NCBI RefSeq assembly: GCF_008079445.1
Contig: NZ_VRYH01000006.1
Coordinates: 1-64,000, forward strand
From: Aidingimonas lacisalsi
GTDB taxonomy: Bacteria > Pseudomonadota > Gammaproteobacteria > Pseudomonadales > Halomonadaceae
DNA: 64,000 nucleotides
Direction: 5' to 3'
In this document: one piece after another, positions 10,075 to 17,686 of the stretch
Position numbering within the stretch: position 1 is the stretch's first letter
How the letters are laid out: every line of letters starts with the position of its first letter
Notes under the pieces: generated by a model
Databases searched by the model: none
Seen by the model: only the letters and a program-made list of their open reading frames with translations
What the model was told of the DNA's origin: nothing
Translations under genes and position numbers: made by a program

Positions 10075-12321
10075 ATGGACATTTTCGTGGAGGAAGGCGA
10101 CGTCGAGCGCCTGTCTCTCAAGGAGTACACCGAAAAGGCGTACCTCGACTACTCGATGTACGTGATCCTGGATCGCGCACTGCCGCATATCGGTGATGGC
10201 ATGAAACCGGTACAGCGGCGCATCGTCTATGCGATGCGGGAGCTGTCGCTGACAGCCAATGCCAAGTACAAGAAGTCGGCGCGTACCGTCGGCGATGTGC
10301 TGGGCAAGTTCCACCCGCATGGCGACAGTGCTTGCTATGAAGCGATGGTGCTGATGGCGCAACCCTTCAGCTATCGCTATCCGCTGGTGGATGGGCAGGG
10401 TAACTGGGGCAGCCCGGATGATCCCAAGTCGTTTGCCGCGATGCGTTACACGGAAGCGCGGCTGTCCAGGTTCTCGGAAGTCCTGCTTTCCGAGCTCGGT
10501 CAGGGCACCGTCGACTGGACTCCCAATTTCGACGGCACCATGAATGAACCGGTGGTCTTGCCGTCGAGGTTGCCTCATGTGCTGTTGAATGGCGGTACCG
10601 GTATTGCCGTGGGGATGGCGACGGATATCCCGCCACACAATGTGCATGAGGTGGTCGAGGCGACCTGTCATTTGTTGCGTCACCCCGAAGCGACGACGGC
10701 AGACCTGACCGACTACGTGCCCGGACCGGATTTCCCCACCCAGGCGGAAATCATCACGTCGCGTGCGGAGCTGCGCAAGGTGTATGAAAGCGGCCGTGGT
10801 TCGGTCAAGGTACGTGCCCACTACGAGCGCGAGAATGGCAAGATCGTGATCACTGCGCTGCCTTATCAGGTCAGTGGTGCCAAGGTCCTTGAACAGATTG
10901 CGGCGCAGATGCAGGCCAAAAAACTCCCGATGGTCGAGGATCTGCGTGATGAGTCGACCCATGAGATGCCGACCCGCCTGGTGATCGAGCCCCGTTCCAA
11001 TCGTGTCGATGTCGAGTCCTTGATGGCGCATCTGTTCGCGACGACCGACCTCGAGAAGAATATTCGTGTCAACCTGAACGTGATCGGACTCGATGGACGC
11101 CCCCGGGTGATGCCTCTGCCCGACATGCTGGGCGAATGGTTACGCTTCCGGCGTGCCACGGTTCGCCGTCGCCTGGAACATCGCCTGGGCAAGGTAGAGG
11201 ATCGCCTGCACATCCTGGCAGGGCTGCTGATCGCCTACCTCAACATCGACGAAGTGATCCGTATCATTCGTGAAGAGGACGAGCCCAAAGCGGCCTTGAT
11301 GGAGACGTTCGGTCTCAGCGATCGTCAGGCCGAGGCGATTCTCGAACTGCGTTTGCGTCATCTCGCCAAGCTGGAAGAGTTCAAGCTGCGTAGTGAGCAG
11401 GATGAACTCGAGAACGAACGTGAACGCCTGCAGGAATTGCTGGGTAACGATGAGGCGATGACCGACTTGATCGAAGCGGAATTGCGCGAGGCGGGCCGCG
11501 AATACGGTGATACGCGGCGCGCACCGCTGGTCGAAAGGGAAGAAGCGAAGGCGTTGTCGGAAGTCGAGCTGATCGGGGCCGATCCGGTCACCGTCGTGCT
11601 ATCCGAGAAGGGCTGGATTCGAGCTGCCAAGGGCCATGAGATCGACCCGGCCGGGTTATCGTTCAAGGCCGGTGATCGCTTCCATCTGGCGGCACGCGGC
11701 AAGACCAATCAGCCGCTCGTGCTGCTGGACGACAATGGTCGTGCCTACACCTTGGCGGCACACAATCTGCCCAGTGCCAGAAGCCAGGGTGAACCCGTAA
11801 CGGGGCGCATCAATGCCACGGCCGGTGTGCACTTCATGGGGGTCATGCTGGGGACCGCGGAGACGCGTTACTTGTTGGCTTCCGATGGCGGCTATGGCTT
11901 CGTTGCGCGCCTCGGCGAGTTGACCGGCAAGAACAAATCGGGCAAGGCAGCCCTTACGCTGCCCAAGGGCTGCAATGTATTGCCCCCGAAACCGGTTCCC
12001 GAGGGGGATGGGCTCCGTGTCGCGGCCGTATCCAACGAAGGACGTCTGCTGATCTTTACCCTGGACTCCCTGCCTGAAATGGCCAAGGGCAAAGGAAACA
12101 AGATGATCGACATCCCCGGCGGCCGAGCGGCGCGCCGGGAAGAATTCGTCAAGGATATGGCACTTCTTCCCGACAAGGCCTCGCTGGTCGTACAGGCGGG
12201 AAAACGCAAGTTGACGCTCAAGTCGGGTGATCTCGAATACTATACCGGCGAACGTGGCCGTCGAGGCAGCAAGTTACCGCGCGGTTTCCAAAAGGTTGAC
12301 AGTCTGGGAGTGGAGATGTGA
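10075..12321 (+). CDS. parC: DNA topoisomerase IV subunit A (ParC)
   Basis: 748 residues (E. coli 752). Breakage-reunion subunit partnering ParE. Active-site tyrosine in [13 protein letters not shown]. The quinolone-determining region reads [12 protein letters not shown], with Ser and Glu at the positions equivalent to E. coli Ser80 and Glu84, so no resistance substitution. The C-terminal beta-pinwheel with repeated blades (for example [20 protein letters not shown]) spans about residues 500-748. The start chosen is the ATG of [19 protein letters not shown] lies upstream. The frame is open 22 codons further up without homology. It overlaps serB by 4 bp (GTGA). Confidence 0.97.
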   Translation: MDIFVEEGDVERLSLKEYTEKAYLDYSMYVILDRALPHIGDGMKPVQRRIVYAMRELSLTANAKYKKSARTVGDVLGKFHPHGDSACYEAMVLMAQPFSYRYPLVDGQGNWGSPDDPKSFAAMRYTEARLSRFSEVLLSELGQGTVDWTPNFDGTMNEPVVLPSRLPHVLLNGGTGIAVGMATDIPPHNVHEVVEATCHLLRHPEATTADLTDYVPGPDFPTQAEIITSRAELRKVYESGRGSVKVRAHYERENGKIVITALPYQVSGAKVLEQIAAQMQAKKLPMVEDLRDESTHEMPTRLVIEPRSNRVDVESLMAHLFATTDLEKNIRVNLNVIGLDGRPRVMPLPDMLGEWLRFRRATVRRRLEHRLGKVEDRLHILAGLLIAYLNIDEVIRIIREEDEPKAALMETFGLSDRQAEAILELRLRHLAKLEEFKLRSEQDELENERERLQELLGNDEAMTDLIEAELREAGREYGDTRRAPLVEREEAKALSEVELIGADPVTVVLSEKGWIRAAKGHEIDPAGLSFKAGDRFHLAARGKTNQPLVLLDDNGRAYTLAAHNLPSARSQGEPVTGRINATAGVHFMGVMLGTAETRYLLASDGGYGFVARLGELTGKNKSGKAALTLPKGCNVLPPKPVPEGDGLRVAAVSNEGRLLIFTLDSLPEMAKGKGNKMIDIPGGRAARREEFVKDMALLPDKASLVVQAGKRKLTLKSGDLEYYTGERGRRGSKLPRGFQKVDSLGVEM

Positions 12322-13256
12322 CGCAACAACGCTTGATTCTGACTCTGATGGGGCCACGGCTGTCAGAGAGGGTGCTGAACGAAGTCGATGGCTTGCTGCA
12401 GCGACATGGCTTGCGTACGCAAATACACCGAGATCTTGCCTCTCCCGTTCCTGCGGATGAGGCGTTACCGGCGCAAGGTGTCTGCCGTGAATACGTCGTG
12501 GAGGGAGAGCGCGTCGATCTCGAGGTCTTGCGCCGAGAGTCGCTGACATTGGCCGCTGCGCATGAGGTGGATATTGCGGTACGAGAGGCCGGTCACGACC
12601 CATGGCGCTATCGCCTGGTGTGTTTCGACATGGACTCGACACTGATCAAGGCCGAAGTCATCGACGAATTGGCGCGCCGTCACGGTGTTTATGATCAGGT
12701 GTCTGCCGTCACTGAACGTGCCATGCGCGGGGAGCTGGACTTCCAGCAAAGTTTTCGTGAACGGATGGCCAAACTGCGCGGGCTCGATGAGTCGGTACTG
12801 ATCGAAATCGCTGACACGCTACCGTTGATGGAGGGGGGCGAGCGATTGATGAGGAACCTGAAACGCCTGGGATACCGGACGGCCATCGTGTCGGGGGGCT
12901 TTACCTATTTTGCACGTTACCTGCAGTCGCGGTTAGGTTTCGATGAGGTGCATGCCAACGAGCTGGTTCTCGACAGTGGGCAGGTCACTGGCAGCGTGCG
13001 CGAACCGATCGTCGATGCCGATCGGAAAGCCTATTGGCTACGAACGATTGCGGAGCGTGAGGGCTGGGCGCTTGAACAGACCGTCGCCGTGGGGGATGGC
13101 GCCAATGATCTCAAGATGCTGGCGTCGGCCGGCTTGGGTGTCGCCTTTCATGCCAAACCTCTGGTCAGGGAGCAAGCCAGCTATTCGATCGCGACCCTGG
13201 GGCTGGATGCGCTACTCTATCTGCTCGGCCATGCAGACGACGAGCTGACACCGTAG
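12318..13256 (+). CDS. serB: Phosphoserine phosphatase SerB
   Basis: 312 residues. Last step of serine synthesis: hydrolysis of O-phosphoserine. An N-terminal region of about 95 residues corresponds to the regulatory ACT-like domain. The HAD core carries the nucleophile motif FDMDSTLI, the substrate loop motif [11 protein letters not shown], the motif II serine in [10 protein letters not shown] and the metal motif [14 protein letters not shown] start overlapping the parC stop (GTGA), so it is translationally coupled to parC. Confidence 0.95.
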   Translation: MTQQRLILTLMGPRLSERVLNEVDGLLQRHGLRTQIHRDLASPVPADEALPAQGVCREYVVEGERVDLEVLRRESLTLAAAHEVDIAVREAGHDPWRYRLVCFDMDSTLIKAEVIDELARRHGVYDQVSAVTERAMRGELDFQQSFRERMAKLRGLDESVLIEIADTLPLMEGGERLMRNLKRLGYRTAIVSGGFTYFARYLQSRLGFDEVHANELVLDSGQVTGSVREPIVDADRKAYWLRTIAEREGWALEQTVAVGDGANDLKMLASAGLGVAFHAKPLVREQASYSIATLGLDALLYLLGHADDELTP

Positions 13257-13356
13257 TGGTCGTGGAGATCCGTGTCTTCGGTAGCGCGGATCGCCCGGAT
13301 CGACGTTGATCGCCCCTCGGTTATCCACTGACCAACGACTAGTCCAGAGGAATCTC

Positions 13357-15069
13357 ATGGAGTCGAGTGAAACCCACCGCAGGATCGAACATGCCGGCGA
13401 ATGCCAGGAGCTATTGGAGACGTTGTGTGAGCCCGGCGGTGCGGCATTGATCTACGAGGCTCCCGGTAGCGAACCCTTACCGGCGTTATTGATGGCGTTG
13501 GTGGCTGGCGAGCACCTATTGATCGATATCACCGCGATTCCCGAAATCGCCGATGGGCTGGAGTCCGGCCAGACCATTCGCCTGGTGGGGCGGTCGCAAG
13601 GTGCCATGCTGCGTACATCGCCGTTGCAATTTCGTTCATGGGTCGATGCGCCGGGTCGCATTCAATGTCTCTGCGAGTATCCCGATCATCTGGAAGTGAT
13701 TCATCGGCGCGAGGTCTTTCGAGCCGAGCTGCGAGCCGGTATGGAAGCGGCCGCAACGATAACGAACGGCGACAGCGTGTACGAGGGGGCGCTCTGCAAC
13801 CTGTCACTGGGTGGTTGCATGGTGGCGTTGCCGTCCTCGTCGGCGGCGACCTTGGGCGATGATGAGCAGGTTGTTGTCTCTCTGACCCTGGCGTTTCCCA
13901 ACGATCAACGCTTGACGTTGAGGACCCGTATCCGGCATGTACAGGTCGATGGTCAATCACATTCGGCTCGCCTGGGATGCCAGTTCATCGGTCTCGATAG
14001 CGACCAGGAACGCCGAGTCTGGTTCTATGTGCGTGAGATTGAACGCGAAAGTGCACGTCGTACCGCTCAGGAACCTGATTTACTGGCACCATCGCCGTTA
14101 TTCGAGACGGCCGACCGTCGCCATGTTTCAACGCGCCCGCATGGCGCGCACTACGCCACACCGATGGCACGTCGTCTGGCTCACGTGTCGGGGTTTCTTA
14201 GCGGCCAGTTGCTCGACGTGCAGGCAGGACGAGACCTCGACTCCCGTGGCCTGTCGAAACAGGCGGATCAGCTCCTGACGTTGATGGAGGGCGATCGTGA
14301 AGGTCTGTTGTTTGCCTGTGTCTGTCAGACCTCCGAACCAGCCCTGGTTCAGCATGGGGTGTCGGTAGCCGTCCGCTTGGCCGACCTGGCTCGCGATGCC
14401 GGTATGCCGCGTGATACTCAGAAGGCATTGGTTGCGGCCAGCATGGTGCATGATTTTGGCAAGGCCCTGCTTCCCAGGGAGTTGCGCCAGACGCTGGCTG
14501 AAGCGCGTGAACTGGGAGACGAGGAATACCGTGCCATGATGGCCCATGTCGCCTTGATTCAGGAGCGGCTGGCCGTCTGCCGTTGGCTCGACGCCGACGT
14601 TAGCGCTTCCGTTGTCAGCGGTGTCAACGAGCGTCTCGATGGCAGCGGGTATCCGCAGGGGGTGACTTCCGCCAAGCTCGACGAGCTGGCTCGTATGGCC
14701 GCGATCGTCGATGTCATCGATGCCATGAGTCGCTACCGGGCCGATCGGCGAGCTCATGGCATCAGTGACATCTATCGCTACCTGTTGCACCATCCCGAAC
14801 GATTCGATGCTCGCTGGATCCAGCGCTATGTGCATCGGTTCGGTGTGTTGCCGATCGGCAGTCTGGCACGTTTTTCTTCGGGTCAACTGGCCTGGATCCA
14901 GCGCCTGGATGCCAACGGGCGACCTCGCCAAGTACAACTCACCGATGCCGTACGCCCTCCGGATTCCCGTCTGGGTGACATCCTGCGCGATGATCAGTTG
15001 GTGACGTTGGGTGAAATCGAAGGCCTGGAAGTGGTGGATGCTGTCATGCCGGATGGCGAGAGTTCCTGA
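13357..15069 (+). CDS. PilZ (YcgR-like) protein fused to a degenerate HD-GYP domain
   Basis: 570 residues. Residues 15-110 resemble the YcgR N-terminal domain. Residues 116-230 are a PilZ domain with both c-di-GMP-binding motifs intact (HRREVFRAELR at 116-126 and NLSLGG at 148-153). Residues 330-465 resemble an HD-GYP phosphodiesterase: HD pair at His365-Asp366, Lys369, His397 and the GYP loop DGSGYPQG at 428-435. The metal-binding HHE that normally precedes the loop reads Val423-Asn424-Glu425, so catalysis is doubtful. ATG at 13357 with AGAGGA upstream. It begins a same-strand run with the channel, peptidase and inhibitor genes (24-nt gap to the next gene). Likely a c-di-GMP receptor rather than an enzyme. 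Confidence 0.85.
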   Translation: MESSETHRRIEHAGECQELLETLCEPGGAALIYEAPGSEPLPALLMALVAGEHLLIDITAIPEIADGLESGQTIRLVGRSQGAMLRTSPLQFRSWVDAPGRIQCLCEYPDHLEVIHRREVFRAELRAGMEAAATITNGDSVYEGALCNLSLGGCMVALPSSSAATLGDDEQVVVSLTLAFPNDQRLTLRTRIRHVQVDGQSHSARLGCQFIGLDSDQERRVWFYVREIERESARRTAQEPDLLAPSPLFETADRRHVSTRPHGAHYATPMARRLAHVSGFLSGQLLDVQAGRDLDSRGLSKQADQLLTLMEGDREGLLFACVCQTSEPALVQHGVSVAVRLADLARDAGMPRDTQKALVAASMVHDFGKALLPRELRQTLAEARELGDEEYRAMMAHVALIQERLAVCRWLDADVSASVVSGVNERLDGSGYPQGVTSAKLDELARMAAIVDVIDAMSRYRADRRAHGISDIYRYLLHHPERFDARWIQRYVHRFGVLPIGSLARFSSGQLAWIQRLDANGRPRQVQLTDAVRPPDSRLGDILRDDQLVTLGEIEGLEVVDAVMPDGESS

Positions 15070-15093
15070 CCCCATTCAACGAGTCTAGCGATC

Positions 15094-15930
15094 ATGAGCG
15101 AGACCCTGGATATCTGGCAGTCGCGCTTCGAGCGGCTGCGCGCCAATAAGTGGTTCGAGGCGTTTGTCATTGCGATCATCATCCTCTCGGCGGTGTTGAT
15201 CGGGGCCAAGACCTACGAGGAGGCGACACGCTTCGAGCAGGCGCTCTATTACTTCGACTGGGCGGTGACGCTGTTCTTCCTGGCCGAGATCCTCGTGAGA
15301 ATGGCGGCTGAGCGGCACATCCGGGATTTCTTCCGCAGTGGATGGAATGTCTTCGATTTCCTGATCGTGGTCGCCAGCCTGGTGCCCCTCAACGATAGTG
15401 AAATGGTCCTGCTGGCGCGATTGCTACGCATCTTTCGTGTCTTGCGTCTGGTATCGATGATACCTGAGCTCAGAGTGCTGATGGCGGCATTGGTGAAGTC
15501 GATTCCGCGCATGGGCTATGTGGCGCTGCTGATGTTCATCATCTTCTATATTTATGCCGCCATCGGCAGCTTCCTGTTCGCGGAGGTCGATGAGTTCCTG
15601 TGGGGGAACATTGCCCTGGCCCTGCTGACTCTGTTCCGGGTGGCAACGTTCGAGGATTGGACGGACGTGCTCTACGATACCATGGAGTTGTATCCTTGGA
15701 GCTGGATCTACTTTCTCACGTTCCTGTTCCTGACCGCTTTCATCTTTCTCAACATGATGGTGGGCATCGTGCTCGATGTCATGCAGAAAGAAGGAGCACA
15801 GATGGAACTCGAGAGTGGCAAGGGTGAAGCGGCCGAGATGCAGGGGTTGCGTGACGATGTCAGGTCCATGCGCGATCAACTATCGCGCATGGAGGAAAAG
15901 CTGGAGCACCGTCGGGAGGTCCCCGATTGA
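15094..15930 (+). CDS. Bacterial voltage-gated cation channel (BacNav/ion_trans family)
   Basis: 278 residues with one six-helix unit, as in NaChBac/NavAb, acting as a tetramer in the inner membrane. S1 about 20-38, S2 53-70, S3 85-100, S4 105-125 with Arg at 109, 112, 115 and 118 (every third residue, the voltage sensor), S5 138-163, pore loop, S6 200-232, then a C-terminal heptad region (240-275) likely to form the four-helix coiled coil. The selectivity filter is TFEDWTD (185-191), with acidic residues at three positions, where NaChBac has LESWAS. Ion choice is therefore uncertain (Na+ or Ca2+). Nine bases separate its stop from the peptidase ATG, so cotranscription is very likely. Confidence 0.93.
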   Translation: MSETLDIWQSRFERLRANKWFEAFVIAIIILSAVLIGAKTYEEATRFEQALYYFDWAVTLFFLAEILVRMAAERHIRDFFRSGWNVFDFLIVVASLVPLNDSEMVLLARLLRIFRVLRLVSMIPELRVLMAALVKSIPRMGYVALLMFIIFYIYAAIGSFLFAEVDEFLWGNIALALLTLFRVATFEDWTDVLYDTMELYPWSWIYFLTFLFLTAFIFLNMMVGIVLDVMQKEGAQMELESGKGEAAEMQGLRDDVRSMRDQLSRMEEKLEHRREVPD

Positions 15931-15939
15931 GGAGGCAGC

Positions 15940-16983
15940 ATGAGTATCGTCCGAGCGCTGGGGGTTCCCAGTTTTCTACCTCCCTATCTCCTTGAGCACC
16001 TGCAACGCAGTGGTGACGCCCGTTTACAGGTGTGCGTCCGCGATACCTTGCTTGATGACCGGCATTTCAGGGCCCGAGGCGGAACGACGCGCCTGCCTTC
16101 GCCAAGTGCCCAGCGAGGTCAGCCTGCGCGTTATATTCATTCGGCCGAACAGCAACGTACCTTGCCCGGTCGTTTGGTGCGGAGGGAAGGGCAGGAAGAG
16201 ACTAGCGATCCGGCCGTTGACGAAGCTTATCGCTGGCTGGGAGCCACTTACCGGTTCTTTTGGGAGGTATTCGGGCGCCACTCCATCGATGATCGGGGAA
16301 TGGCTTTGCTGGGCACCGTCCACTATGGCCGGCATTATGAAAATGCGTTCTGGGATGGTTCGCAAATGGTGTTCGGCGACGGTGATGGCGAGGTTTTCAA
16401 TCGCTTCACCAGATCCCTGGAGGTCGTGGCTCACGAGTTGACGCATGGGGTGATCGAGCGCGACGCGTCGTTGACGTATCAAGGACAATCTGGGGCGCTC
16501 AACGAGTCGTTTGCCGATGTCTTTGGCAGCTTGGTCAAGCAGTATGACCGAGGTCAGACGGTCGAGGAGGCGGACTGGTTGATCGGCGCGGAACTCTTTA
16601 CCGATCGAGTGAATGGCCGGGCCATGCGTTCAATGTCGAATCCCGGTAGTGCCTACGACGATCCTCTGCTGGGCCGTGATCCTCAACCCGGCCATATGGA
16701 GGATTTCGTCGAGACGCAGGAAGACAATGGTGGGGTGCACATCAACTCGGGGATACCCAACCGAGCTTTTTATCTGGTCGCCACGGCATTGGGGGGGTAT
16801 GCCTGGAAAGAGGCGGGACAACTCTGGTATGACGCTCTCCATGATGCCCGACTGGCCCAGAATGACGACTTTCCATCGTTCGCCGAACTGACGATCACCA
16901 TCGCCGGCGAGCGCCCGGGCTCGGGTAACCAATTGGAGCAAGCGGTTGTCGATGCCTGGCGGACGGTCGGGGTCGTGCCATGA
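15940..16983 (+). CDS. Protealysin-like M4 (thermolysin family) metallopeptidase
   Basis: 347 residues. Zinc motif HELTH at 165-169 (His165, Glu166, His169), third ligand Glu189 in GALNESFAD, and the catalytic histidine His267 in GGVHINSG. A short N-terminal propeptide carries the PPY signature of the protealysin group (LPPYLLEH at 13-20). No signal peptide, as in protealysin, which is made in the cytoplasm as an inactive precursor. The next gene overlaps by 4 bp (ATGA) and looks like emfourin, the dedicated inhibitor. Start ATG has GAGGAGG upstream, overlapping the channel stop. Confidence 0.95.
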   Translation: MSIVRALGVPSFLPPYLLEHLQRSGDARLQVCVRDTLLDDRHFRARGGTTRLPSPSAQRGQPARYIHSAEQQRTLPGRLVRREGQEETSDPAVDEAYRWLGATYRFFWEVFGRHSIDDRGMALLGTVHYGRHYENAFWDGSQMVFGDGDGEVFNRFTRSLEVVAHELTHGVIERDASLTYQGQSGALNESFADVFGSLVKQYDRGQTVEEADWLIGAELFTDRVNGRAMRSMSNPGSAYDDPLLGRDPQPGHMEDFVETQEDNGGVHINSGIPNRAFYLVATALGGYAWKEAGQLWYDALHDARLAQNDDFPSFAELTITIAGERPGSGNQLEQAVVDAWRTVGVVP

Positions 16984-17315
16984 ACGAGGCCGTGGCACCG
17001 CGATTGACTCCCTGTAGCGTACTGATGCTGCATCGTGAGGGGGGCTTCGCTCATTTCCCGGGATTCTCCCGGCCACGGCAGATTCGTTGCGACCAATTGG
17101 ATGCGGACCAGTTATCCTGGCTACAGGCACTGCTTGACGAACTGACACCGGCGGCTTCTGGTCGGACAATGTCATCGGGTAGGGACCGATGCGTGTGGCA
17201 CCTTACCATCGACAACGGCCGGGTGCCGTCCTGGCATGTCGCTCTCGAGGAAGCGCAACTCCCGGAATGGCTCCTTCGGATATGGCGCCAGGCCGAGGTA
17301 TCTCGAACGCCATGA
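16980..17315 (+). CDS. Emfourin-like protein inhibitor of the M4 peptidase
   Basis: 111 residues, acidic, without signal peptide or membrane segment. Its position (overlapping the M4 peptidase by ATGA), its length and the N-terminal strand-turn pattern ending in GGFAHFPGF match emfourin (M4in), the inhibitor encoded behind protealysin genes. A Leu-rich helix follows (SWLQALLDEL, about 45-55), then a Trp-containing strand (RCVWHLTID). The assignment rests mainly on context and recalled family pattern; the sequence itself is poorly conserved in this family. It would hold the peptidase inactive in the cytoplasm. Confidence 0.75.
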   Translation: MNEAVAPRLTPCSVLMLHREGGFAHFPGFSRPRQIRCDQLDADQLSWLQALLDELTPAASGRTMSSGRDRCVWHLTIDNGRVPSWHVALEEAQLPEWLLRIWRQAEVSRTP

Positions 17316-17343
17316 CATCGAAAAGGCGCAGCATTGCCTTGAC

Positions 17344-17363
17344 AATCAGGCTCCAGCCTGATT
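17344..17363 (+). terminator. Probable terminator of the peptidase-inhibitor operon
   Basis: 8-bp inverted repeat AATCAGGC (17344-17351) / GCCTGATT (17356-17363) with a TCCA loop, 28 nt after the emfourin stop and followed by TGCTT. The U-tract is weak. It lies just before the leucine leader peptide, so it could alternatively be part of the leuA leader. Confidence 0.4.
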
Positions 17364-17373
17364 TGCTTAAGGT

Positions 17374-17433
17374 ATGAATACAGCATTTCATTATCTCAGC
17401 CTAGACCTACGACTACGACTAACCGATCTCTGA
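17374..17433 (+). CDS. Candidate leucine leader peptide (leuL-type) upstream of leuA
   Basis: ATG AAT ACA ... TGA encodes the 19-residue peptide MNTAFHYLSLDLRLRLTDL. Six of 19 codons are leucine, and four of those are CTA, a codon that is rare in the genes of this window and is the same one used as the stalling signal in E. coli leuL. Its leucine codons lie inside an inverted repeat (GACCTA 17404-17409 / TAGGTC 17435-17440). The ribosome binding site is poor (AAGG too close to the ATG), and the start is fixed by an in-frame TAA two codons upstream. It probably senses charged leucyl-tRNA to control leuA. Confidence 0.65.
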   Translation: MNTAFHYLSLDLRLRLTDL

Positions 17434-17461
17434 ATAGGTCGGGCAATGCAGCCTGCATTGC
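17404..17461 (+). promoter_or_regulatory. Paired hairpins of the leuA leader (attenuator region)
   Basis: Two adjacent stems follow the leader peptide. The first, GACCTA (17404-17409) with TAGGTC (17435-17440), encloses the CTA codons and would be disrupted by a ribosome on the leader. The second, GCAATGC (17443-17449) with GCATTGC (17455-17461), has a 5-nt loop and is followed by ATTTAT. The arrangement suggests transcription attenuation, though I cannot resolve which structures exclude each other. Confidence 0.5.
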
Positions 17462-17686
17462 ATTTATCGCGTCAAGGTAAGCTGAGGTATAGAAATGTCT
17501 TCAACAGTTTCATCGATCATCAAGCATCCTATCGTGCGTGTGATGGCTGGTTTTGCTTGCCCATCATGCCGCTTTTGCTGCCTTTTTACTGACGCCCCGG
17601 TCAACGCTCCGTTGCCGGGGCGTCGTCGTTATGTTCCCGTGCCTGGTCATTTTCGTACCTAGAGCCCTCTGCCTGGAGATCGCGCC
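17462..17686 (+). promoter_or_regulatory. Rest of the leuA leader, with strong hairpin 17591-17624
   Basis: Non-coding stretch before leuA. It holds a 10-bp perfect stem GACGCCCCGG (17591-17600) / CCGGGGCGTC (17615-17624), followed by GTCGTTATGTT, a candidate attenuator terminator 62 nt before the leuA ATG. A 55-codon frame (17495-17662) with GAGG ahead of its ATG runs through the hairpin, and a second tiny frame ATG CCG CTT TTG CTG CCT TTT TAC TGA ends right at the stem. Neither is convincing as a protein, but the latter again offers consecutive Leu codons. Confidence 0.45.

Noticed and set aside
10300-10345. Possible quinolone-resistance substitution in parC
   Set aside because: The region reads [12 protein letters not shown] with wild-type Ser and Glu.
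9976-11031. 351-codon minus-strand frame opposite parC
   Set aside because: Shadow of the well-supported parC; no start signals or recognisable domains.
14128-15075. 315-codon minus-strand frame opposite the PilZ/HD-GYP gene
   Set aside because: Antisense to a gene with clear domains; composition typical of a shadow frame.
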